Assembly (NCBI GenBank): GCA_902598655.1
Contig: CACKCQ010000003.1
Span: 86,133 to 150,132 of the forward strand
Source of the DNA: an uncultured Pelagibacteraceae bacterium
Lineage (GTDB): Bacteria > Pseudomonadota > Alphaproteobacteria > Pelagibacterales > Pelagibacteraceae
Direction: 5' to 3'
Length of the DNA stretch: 64,000 nucleotides
Of this stretch, positions 57,933-64,000 are shown in pieces. The position numbers and the translations under genes were made by a program. Under the pieces are notes generated by a model. The model saw only the letters and a program-made list of their open reading frames with translations. It made no database searches and was not told the origin of the DNA. The first letter of the stretch is position 1; each line of letters opens with the position of its first letter.

Positions 57933-59171
57933 ATGAAAATAAAAAACATTTTAATTACATTTGTTTCTGCAATAGCATTATTATTTTCAACTTCAGTTGT
58001 GTCATTTGCAAAAGTTGTTGGAGATAAAATTATTTTAGGTGCTGCAATCTCTTTAACTGGCAAGTATTCATCTAATGGTGTTCATACTCAAAACGGCTAT
58101 AACATGGCTGTTGACAGAATTAACAGTATGGGTGGAGTAAAAGTTGGGGGAAAAACTTATAAGTTTGATATTATTTATTACGATGATGAGTCAAACCCAA
58201 AAAGAGCAGCTCAGCTAGCAGAAAGATTAATCTCACAAGATAAAGTAGAGTTCATGCTTGGGCCATACAGTTCTGGTTTAACAAAAGCGATCGCACCAGT
58301 AACAGAAAAATATGGTGTACCAATGGTTGAGGCTAACGGTGCTTCTAGATCTTTGTTTACGAAAGGTTACAAATATCTATTTGCGGTATTAGCACCAGCA
58401 AACTTGTATCTTGATGTAGCGATAAGAACAGCTGTTGAGTTAAATGGCGGAAAAGGCGTAAGAATTGCACAAGCTTTTGAGCAAGATGCATTCTCGCAAG
58501 ACGTAAGATTAGGTATTTTAGATGCAGCTAAAGAAACTGGATCCGAAATTATAATCGACGACAAACTTCCAAAAGAGCTTAATGATATGGCTGCTACACT
58601 AGTTAAAGTAAAACAAATGAAGCCAGATGTATTGGTAGTTTCAGGTCATACAAAAGGAGCTTTAACAGCTATAAGACAAATTTCAGAAATGAAAGTTGAT
58701 GTTCCAATGTTGGCAATGACACACTGTGATGCTGCAAAATTATCTAAGCAACATGGTAAAAATTCTCAATATGCATTATGTGCTTCTCAATGGCATAAAA
58801 CATTAACTTACAAAGATGATTTCTTTAAAGATGGTATGACATATGCAGCAGATTTTGAAAAAGAATTTGGCTATGATCCACCATATCAATCTGCAGAGTC
58901 TTCAGCAGCGTTGTTAGTTTTTAAAGATGCTTTTGAAAGAGCAAATACTTTTGATCAGAAAAAAGTAAGAGATGCTCTTGCTGCAACTAACATGCAAACA
59001 TTTTATGGAAATATTAAATTTGCACCTGGTGGTCAAAATGTTGACAAACCAATGGTACTTTTCCAAGTAATGTGTGATGATGCTGGTAAGTGTGAAAATA
59101 AAGTTGTTGCGCCATTAAAATGGGCTTCAGCTGAGTTAATACACCCAGTACCAAAGTGGTCTGAAAGATAA
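57933..59171 (+). CDS. Liv-type ABC transporter periplasmic binding protein
   Basis: A 412-residue type I periplasmic binding protein with a signal peptide (about 26 residues, SFAK). Motifs GAAISLTGKYSSNGVHTQNGYNMAVDRIN and EFMLGPYSSGLTKAIAPVTEKYGVP match the LivJ/amide-binding branch. The ligand could be branched-chain amino acids, amides or another amino-acid-like compound; the AzlCD genes downstream favour a branched-chain-type substrate (inference). A strong ribosome binding site (AAAGGGG, 57921-57927) and a terminator directly after the gene predict high expression relative to the membrane components. Confidence 0.92.
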   Translation: MKIKNILITFVSAIALLFSTSVVSFAKVVGDKIILGAAISLTGKYSSNGVHTQNGYNMAVDRINSMGGVKVGGKTYKFDIIYYDDESNPKRAAQLAERLISQDKVEFMLGPYSSGLTKAIAPVTEKYGVPMVEANGASRSLFTKGYKYLFAVLAPANLYLDVAIRTAVELNGGKGVRIAQAFEQDAFSQDVRLGILDAAKETGSEIIIDDKLPKELNDMAATLVKVKQMKPDVLVVSGHTKGALTAIRQISEMKVDVPMLAMTHCDAAKLSKQHGKNSQYALCASQWHKTLTYKDDFFKDGMTYAADFEKEFGYDPPYQSAESSAALLVFKDAFERANTFDQKKVRDALAATNMQTFYGNIKFAPGGQNVDKPMVLFQVMCDDAGKCENKVVAPLKWASAELIHPVPKWSER

Positions 59172-59184
59172 AATAAACCATTTA

Positions 59185-59213
59185 AGCCCCCTAGAAATAG
59201 GGGGCTATTTTTT
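59185..59213 (+). terminator. Intrinsic terminator after the binding-protein gene
   Basis: AGCCCCCTA (59185-59193), loop GAAA, TAGGGGGCT (59198-59206), then ATTTTTT. A 9-bp GC-rich stem with a tetraloop and a T run is the clearest intrinsic terminator in the window. Lying between the binding protein and permease genes, it probably lets only part of transcription read through. Confidence 0.95.
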
Positions 59214-59233
59214 ATAGAAATCAAAATTAAATT

Positions 59234-60127
59234 ATGGATTTTTTAGTCTTCCAATATCCAATGATAACCATTCAAGCATGTCTTGATGGACTTTTACTTG
59301 GAATACTTTTTGCATTAATCGCTTATGGAATGGCACTGCAATGGGGTGTCATGAATATAATAAACATTGCACAGGGAGACCTTGTTATCTTAGGAGGATA
59401 CATTGCATACTTTATGTATCTCTACGGCATTCATCCAGCCTGGGGAGTAATTGTTTCTCCTATTATTATGTATTTTGTTGGTATTGCAATTTACAAATTA
59501 GTAATAAATAAAGTTGTAGACAGAGATCTCTTTATTTCAATATTAGCAACATTTGGAATTAGTATTCTTTTCATGCAATTAATGAACTTCGCATTTGGAG
59601 CAGACGTTGTTTTAGCTAATTCTGGTTATGGAACTACAATGCTATTTGATAATAATGTTGTTTTACCAAACTCTAAAATATTTTCGGCTTTTATAAGTAT
59701 TGTTTTTGCAATTTGTTTAGTAGTTTATATGAAAAGATCAAAATTAGGTCGTGCTATTAGAGCAACAGCGCAAAATGCAAGAGCAGCTAAGATTTTAGGC
59801 GTTGATACTGAAAAAGTTTACGCAGCAACATTTGGAATAAACGCTGCATTATGCGGTGTAGCTGGAGCTTTAATTTCAATAACTTTTACAATTCATCCTT
59901 ATATGGGATTACCATACACTATAAGATCATTTATGATTGTAATTGTTGCAGGATTAGGAAATTTACCTGGAGTAGCTATGTCAGGTATGGGATTAGGAAT
60001 ATTTGAAGAATTTGCAGATTACATTCTTGGTACAGAATTTAGAATTGGTTCAGTATTTTTATTATTAGTTTTAATTTTAGTTTACAGAAGATTTAAACTT
60101 TCAAGAAAGAGAGAGTATCTAAAATGA
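59234..60127 (+). CDS. livH: Liv-type ABC transporter permease LivH
   Basis: A 297-residue permease with about eight membrane helices. GLLLGILFALIAYGMALQWGVMNIINIAQGDLVILGGYIAY is the LivH signature, and IRATAQNARAAKILGVDTEKVYAATFGINAALCGVAGAL contains the ATPase-contacting EAA-like loop. It forms the channel with LivM. It follows the terminator by 20 nt and overlaps the next small gene (ATGA). Confidence 0.94.
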   Translation: MDFLVFQYPMITIQACLDGLLLGILFALIAYGMALQWGVMNIINIAQGDLVILGGYIAYFMYLYGIHPAWGVIVSPIIMYFVGIAIYKLVINKVVDRDLFISILATFGISILFMQLMNFAFGADVVLANSGYGTTMLFDNNVVLPNSKIFSAFISIVFAICLVVYMKRSKLGRAIRATAQNARAAKILGVDTEKVYAATFGINAALCGVAGALISITFTIHPYMGLPYTIRSFMIVIVAGLGNLPGVAMSGMGLGIFEEFADYILGTEFRIGSVFLLLVLILVYRRFKLSRKREYLK

Positions 60128-60306
60128 GAAAAGCTAAAATTAAGGATGATAATGGCAAATTGATAGAAATAGATATTGATAAATTTAAAAAACATTTAGA
60201 TCAATATCATTCAACAGGATCTAGTCTTCATGAAGAAAATGGAAATTATTTTACAGTTGATAAAGATTTTAGAGATAAAATAGAGAGTTTGTATGAACAA
60301 AAATAG
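60124..60306 (+). CDS. Small unknown protein inside the Liv operon
   Basis: A 60-residue charged, soluble protein with no signal peptide or membrane helix. The N-terminal half (KIKDDNGKLIEIDIDKFKKHLDQYH) looks like a short beta hairpin plus helix. Its ATG overlaps the livH stop and its 3' end overlaps livM by 14 nt, so both junctions are typical of translational coupling and it is very likely translated. I know no family. A cytosolic accessory or regulator of the transporter is possible (inference). Confidence 0.7.
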   Translation: MRKAKIKDDNGKLIEIDIDKFKKHLDQYHSTGSSLHEENGNYFTVDKDFRDKIESLYEQK

Positions 60307-61345
60307 TTGGATCTTGTACATTGGAATTTTAGTATTCGGTTTAGTTGCACCATTTATTTTTCCAGCTTTTAAAGTTCAATTATCAATTCTATGTGTATTA
60401 ATTGTTCTAGCAACTACTTGGAATATCCAAGGTGGTGAAATGGGCTACAACACATTTGGAAACATTCTTTTTTATGGTTTGGGAATGTATCTTTGTGCAT
60501 CTGTTCAAGTTGGCATGTTTTTCCCATTAGCAGAATGGACAGAAAGCGGTGGTGAAAAAACTTTCGTTCACACACCTTCACAATTCTTTCAAGGCATGGC
60601 AGCTGGTCTGCTAGTTGCCGCTGTTGTTCCTACAATAGTTGCAGGATTAATTGGTTATGCAATTTTAGGATTAAGAGGTCATTACTTTGCAATTTGTACA
60701 TTAGGTTTAGGAGTTGCGGCGGGAGAAATTTCTGGAGGTATTGAAATTATTGGAGCTGGACAGGGCTTTACCACTCCTCCTTTTCCAAATATTGGAGGTC
60801 TTGAGGCAAGAGGTGAATTTTTTTATTTTCTAAGTTTTGGAGCACTCGTTCTAACTTTCATTGCTGTAAGAGCAATTTATACAACAAGGTTTAGATTAAT
60901 TCTTAACGCAATCAGAGATAATGAAGACAAAGCTGAAGCAATGGGAATTGAGACTATGAAATACAAAATAACTGGATGGATGATTTCAGCTTTCTTTTGT
61001 GGTCTTGCTGGTGGAATAATGGGAGGTCTAGTTGGTTATATCGACTCAACAGATGTTGCATTTGATGGAAGAGAAATGGGAGTGTTCATGGTTTTAATGG
61101 CAATCCTTGGAGGTAAGGGAACTTTATGGGGTCCAATTATTGGTGCAACTTTATTTCACTTTTTTAAAGAGGGCTTTTGGACATTCTTCCTAGGATGGCA
61201 GTATGTTGCATTAGGAGTTTTAATTGTAGTTATAGTAATTTATTTCCCAGAGGGATTAATGGGATGGTTAAGAGAAAAATACCCAGAAAGATTTGGTGAA
61301 GTTGTAGATGAAGCTGATCGAAAAGCACAGGTAGAATTAAAATGA
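60293..61345 (+). CDS. livM: Liv-type ABC transporter permease LivM
   Basis: A 350-residue permease with about ten membrane helices. TWNIQGGEMGYNTFGNILFYGLGMYL is the LivM entry motif, GHYFAICTLGLGVAAGEI follows, and LILNAIRDNEDKAEAMGIETMKYKITGWMISAFFCGLAGG contains the cytoplasmic coupling loop. A periplasmic insertion (EWTESGGEKTFVHTPSQF, about 85-105) and a charged C-terminal tail are slightly longer than in E. coli LivM. Overlaps livG (ATGA). Confidence 0.94.
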   Translation: MNKNSWILYIGILVFGLVAPFIFPAFKVQLSILCVLIVLATTWNIQGGEMGYNTFGNILFYGLGMYLCASVQVGMFFPLAEWTESGGEKTFVHTPSQFFQGMAAGLLVAAVVPTIVAGLIGYAILGLRGHYFAICTLGLGVAAGEISGGIEIIGAGQGFTTPPFPNIGGLEARGEFFYFLSFGALVLTFIAVRAIYTTRFRLILNAIRDNEDKAEAMGIETMKYKITGWMISAFFCGLAGGIMGGLVGYIDSTDVAFDGREMGVFMVLMAILGGKGTLWGPIIGATLFHFFKEGFWTFFLGWQYVALGVLIVVIVIYFPEGLMGWLREKYPERFGEVVDEADRKAQVELK

Positions 61346-62082
61346 GCATCTTAGAAGTAAATAATGTGAGTAAATCATTTGGTGGTGTTAAAGCTAATGT
61401 AGATATTTCAATGTCGGTTGAAAAAGGAAAGATAGTAGGACTTATTGGACCTAATGGATCTGGTAAAACTACATTATTTAATTCGATAGTTGGTACTTAC
61501 CCAATAGATAATGGCTCGATAAAGTTTAATGGAAAAGAAGTATCAGAATTACCAGTACCAGTAATTGCAAAACTAGGATTACTAAGAACATTTCAGCAAA
61601 CTAGAATTTATGGAAAATTAAATTGTGTAGATAATATGCTTATCAGTCACAAAGGTAGTGATGAAAGTTTGTTTAAAATATTCTCAAAAATTCCAAAAGA
61701 GCTTACAGAAAAAGCAGAAAATTTACTTAATTTTGTTGGCTTGTATCAAAAAAGAAAACTTAGAGCAGGAGACTTATCTTTCGGTCAGCAAAAATTATTA
61801 GAACTTGCAATGGCACTAATGAATGAACCAGAAATGTTATTATTAGACGAGCCAACAGCAGGTATTAATCCTACTTTAATTAATGGAATTATTGATAGAT
61901 TAATAAAAGTTAATCAAGATTTTGGAATAACTTTGCTGGTTATTGAGCACAATATGAGAGTTATTATGCAATTAGCTGAAGACATATTTTGTCTTGCTCA
62001 TGGCAAAATGCTTGCAAATGGCACTCCTGAAGAAATTAAGAATGATAAAAGAGTAGTTGATGCATATTTGGGGGCTCAATAA
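61342..62082 (+). CDS. livG: Liv-type ABC transporter ATPase LivG
   Basis: A 246-residue ABC ATPase: Walker A GPNGSGKTTLFN (about 35-46), Q loop in LRTFQQTRIY, signature LSFGQQKLLELA (LSFGQ instead of LSGGQ), Walker B MLLLDEPTAGINP and the switch His in LLVIEHNMRVIM. These match LivG/BraF proteins. The stop overlaps the livF start (TAATG). Confidence 0.95.
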   Translation: MSILEVNNVSKSFGGVKANVDISMSVEKGKIVGLIGPNGSGKTTLFNSIVGTYPIDNGSIKFNGKEVSELPVPVIAKLGLLRTFQQTRIYGKLNCVDNMLISHKGSDESLFKIFSKIPKELTEKAENLLNFVGLYQKRKLRAGDLSFGQQKLLELAMALMNEPEMLLLDEPTAGINPTLINGIIDRLIKVNQDFGITLLVIEHNMRVIMQLAEDIFCLAHGKMLANGTPEEIKNDKRVVDAYLGAQ

Positions 62083-62867
62083 TGTCTAATCAATATGAAG
62101 TCTTAGGAAAAGCACCTGGTGCAGAAGATTTAAAAAACTTATCCTCAGAAGATATTCATTTAACTATAAAAAATTTAAACGCAGGATATGGTAAAATGGA
62201 AATTCTTCATAATTTTGATTTATTTGTAAGTAAAGCACAATCATTGTGCTTAATTGGTCCCAATGGAGCTGGCAAATCAACAATACTTCATTCAATATAT
62301 GGGTTTACAAATATTTTCTCAGGTAAAATAGAAATCGATGGAAAAGAAATAACTAATTTAACTCCAGCTGAAAAATTGAAGTCAGTTGGTATAGCTTATA
62401 TTCTGCAAGATAACTCAGTTTTTCCAGATATGACTGTAGAGGAAAATTTATTAATGGGTGGTTTTATTAAAGATAAAACAGAAGAGTCATATCAAGAGGC
62501 AGAAAAAATTTTAGATAAATATGAAAGATTAAGAAATAGAAGAAATCAACCAGCAAAAGTTTTATCAGGTGGTGAAAGAAGATTATTAGAAATATCAAGA
62601 GCTTTAGTAATGAAACCTTCTGTTCTTTTGGTTGATGAACCTTCTATTGGACTAGAGCCGAGATATATTGATATGGTATTTGAGATTTTAGGTGACCTAC
62701 AAAAAAATGAAAAGAAAACAATTATTCTAGTTGAGCAAAATGCCAAAAAAGGTTTAGAGTTTTCTGATATAGGATATGTATTAGTATCTGGCCAAACGGC
62801 AATAGCTGGAAGAGGTGATGATTTACTGAAAAATGATGATGTTGGACGTCTATTTCTAGGCGGATGA
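62082..62867 (+). CDS. livF: Liv-type ABC transporter ATPase LivF
   Basis: A 261-residue ABC ATPase: Walker A GPNGAGKSTILHS, Q loop in AYILQDNSVFPDMTVEENLLMGG, signature LSGGERRLLEISRAL, Walker B LLVDEPSIGLEPRY and switch His replaced by Gln in ILVEQNAKKGLE, as is usual for LivF. About 25 extra residues precede the first strand (APGAEDLKNLSSED). The stop overlaps azlC (ATGA), tying the exporter to the uptake operon. Confidence 0.95.
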   Translation: MSNQYEVLGKAPGAEDLKNLSSEDIHLTIKNLNAGYGKMEILHNFDLFVSKAQSLCLIGPNGAGKSTILHSIYGFTNIFSGKIEIDGKEITNLTPAEKLKSVGIAYILQDNSVFPDMTVEENLLMGGFIKDKTEESYQEAEKILDKYERLRNRRNQPAKVLSGGERRLLEISRALVMKPSVLLVDEPSIGLEPRYIDMVFEILGDLQKNEKKTIILVEQNAKKGLEFSDIGYVLVSGQTAIAGRGDDLLKNDDVGRLFLGG

Positions 62868-63568
62868 TTAACTCAAAATACTTTTTTAAAGGAATTCTTT
62901 GTGCAAAAGAATTCGATAGCCCTGCAATTGCTCTTGGATTAAGTTTTTTAGCGATTGGAGCTTTATTAAAAAATTTAGGTTTTACAATTCAAGAAAGTAT
63001 TTTTTCTACCTTTTTAACTTATGCATTACCTGGCTCACTTGTGATGGCAGAATCGATATTGATAGGAGTTTCATTACTTAATTTGTTTTTTGCTGTTTGG
63101 TTGGTGAACGCAAGGTTGTATCCGATGACTGTATCTTTAATGCCATTATTAAAGCATCAAAGCCAACCGAGGTGGAAGTATTATCTTTCGTGCCATTTTG
63201 TTGCGGTATCTTCGTGGTTAATCCTTAAAAATAATTATAAAGAAATTGAAAAAAAATATAGAGTCGACTTTTGGATTGGAATTGGAACCGCAACTTGGTT
63301 GATAGCAATTTTTTCAACGATCTTAGGTTATTACTCAGCTGATTTCTTAAATAGAGAGATGATGATTGGACTAGCTATAATTAATCCAATTTATTTTACT
63401 TGCACAATGATAGGGGTGATGAAGTCTATACAATTAAATGTTTCAATAATTTTAGGAGCTATCTTAGGACCTTTATTTTATCTTATTAGCCCTGATTGGT
63501 GTGTTTTGATCGGTGGGTTTATAGCTGGAACTGTTGCTTTTGTAATAGGAGAAAAAAATGTCAGCTAA
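62864..63568 (+). CDS. azlC: AzlC-family branched-chain amino-acid exporter, large subunit
   Basis: A 234-residue membrane protein. FLAIGALLKNLGFTIQESIFSTFLTYALPGSLVMAES and the NARLYPMTVSLMPLLK segment are diagnostic of AzlC/YgaZ proteins, which export valine, leucine-type amino acids or analogues together with a small AzlD/YgaH subunit. It overlaps livF by 4 nt and azlD by 11 nt. Coupling an exporter to a Liv importer suggests relief of amino-acid overflow or overlapping substrates (inference). Confidence 0.92.
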   Translation: MINSKYFFKGILCAKEFDSPAIALGLSFLAIGALLKNLGFTIQESIFSTFLTYALPGSLVMAESILIGVSLLNLFFAVWLVNARLYPMTVSLMPLLKHQSQPRWKYYLSCHFVAVSSWLILKNNYKEIEKKYRVDFWIGIGTATWLIAIFSTILGYYSADFLNREMMIGLAIINPIYFTCTMIGVMKSIQLNVSIILGAILGPLFYLISPDWCVLIGGFIAGTVAFVIGEKNVS

Positions 63569-63884
63569 TATTGTTTTAATAATAGTTATTACGTCTTTAG
63601 CTACTTATATTTCAAGGTTTTTAGGAGCTTTTACATCTGAAATAATAGATGAAAATACTAAAATATATAGATGGTTTAATTATTTAGCCTATTCGACATT
63701 GGCTGCTTTAATTTCTAGAATGATAATATTTCCAGCTGGTGCACTTTCTGACAGTAATTATTTGTCTAGATTTATTGTTGTGCTTTTAGCAATAATAATT
63801 TTTAAATTAACTAGAAATAATTTAGTTTACCCAACTTTATTCTCTGCTATCATTATGTTTTTATTAAGTAGCTTTACGATATAA
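63558..63884 (+). CDS. azlD: AzlD-family branched-chain amino-acid exporter, small subunit
   Basis: A 108-residue protein with four predicted membrane helices: VITSLATYISRFLGAF at the start and YLAYSTLAALISRMIIFPAG in the middle match AzlD/YgaH. It is the obligatory partner of AzlC. The next ATG begins directly at its stop. Confidence 0.9.
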   Translation: MSANIVLIIVITSLATYISRFLGAFTSEIIDENTKIYRWFNYLAYSTLAALISRMIIFPAGALSDSNYLSRFIVVLLAIIIFKLTRNNLVYPTLFSAIIMFLLSSFTI

Positions 63885-64000
63885 ATGAAAAAAATTATTT
63901 TACTATTGTTCTTGATTTTAATACCAGGTATTTCACAAGCAGCATGTGACGATCCTTTAACCGATGGTGTTGATTACACTAACTGTAGATTTTCAGATGG
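63885..64000 (+). CDS. Secreted protein, probably pentapeptide-repeat type (3' end outside the window)
   Basis: Only 38 complete codons are present. They encode a hydrophobic signal peptide (about 19 residues, SQAA) and then CDDPLTDGVDYTNCRFSDG, whose DYTNC-RFSDG spacing looks like the start of pentapeptide repeats. The ATG follows the azlD stop with no gap. The repeat assignment is tentative because the repeat region is cut off. Confidence 0.55.
   Translation, partial: MKKIILLLFLILIPGISQAACDDPLTDGVDYTNCRFSD

Overview
The window is about 64 kb of AT-rich, very gene-dense bacterial DNA. Intergenic gaps are almost all under 150 bp, and many start and stop codons overlap (ATGA, TAATG). Gene content and order (hflC, degP-like, miaA, ilvBN-ilvC-leuA, mreBCD-mrdAB), the lysine-rich low-GC coding style and the extreme compaction point to a marine alphaproteobacterium of the SAR11 / 'Candidatus Pelagibacter' type. 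That assignment is inference from style and content, not from a database search. I see no mobile element, CRISPR array, tRNA or rRNA.

Layout. (1) 1-13827, + strand: envelope proteostasis (HflC, DUF2065, Do-family protease), MiaA, branched-chain amino acid synthesis (acetolactate synthase large and small subunits, ketol-acid reductoisomerase, 2-isopropylmalate synthase), then the cell-elongation set MreB-MreC-MreD-PBP2-RodA, only 4 nt behind leuA. (2) 13905-18878, +: a four-gene block of CHASE2-PP2C sensor phosphatase, TPR/beta-barrel outer-membrane protein, secreted FecR-domain protein and an unknown secreted protein. A GAF-PP2C phosphatase (18886-20175) faces it on the - strand. (3) 20344-24786, +: prepilin peptidase, then a MoxR / DUF58 / TgpA-like transglutaminase triad. 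(4) 24775-45212: a type IV pilus locus in two divergent arms. The - arm is pilT, fimT, pilV, pilW, pilX, an unknown gene, pilY1 and an autotransporter-like gene. The + arm is a fused pilM-pilN, pilO, pilP, pilQ, pilB, pilC. Two pilins lie at 44269-45212. (5) 43400-44130, -: an RsbW-type kinase and a STAS anti-sigma-factor antagonist. At 45533-47680 is an ammonium-transporter domain fused to a PP2C phosphatase. (6) 47752-57844: metabolic and envelope genes (FAD amino-acid dehydrogenase, EamA transporter, 2-hydroxyacid dehydrogenase, AceE-type E1, HDAC-like hydrolase, MsrB, an inverse-autotransporter-like barrel, a Cys-containing secreted protein, glutaredoxin, DUF2805, a LysE-type exporter with a hairpin leader). 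(7) 57933-63884, +: a complete Liv-type ABC uptake system with a small embedded gene, followed by AzlC/AzlD exporter genes, then the start of a secreted, probably pentapeptide-repeat, protein.

The main observation is a candidate nutrient- and envelope-responsive partner switch. Three SpoIIE/PP2C phosphatases with different inputs (CHASE2 periplasmic sensor, GAF, Amt ammonium channel) and one STAS/RsbW pair all sit around the type IV pilus genes, with no sigma factor in the window. Other unusual points are an NHL-like propeller inserted into the VWA domain of PilY1, the PilM-PilN fusion, an autotransporter-like barrel with a C-terminal coiled coil directly behind pilY1, and several -10 boxes so close to start codons that the mRNAs should be leaderless.
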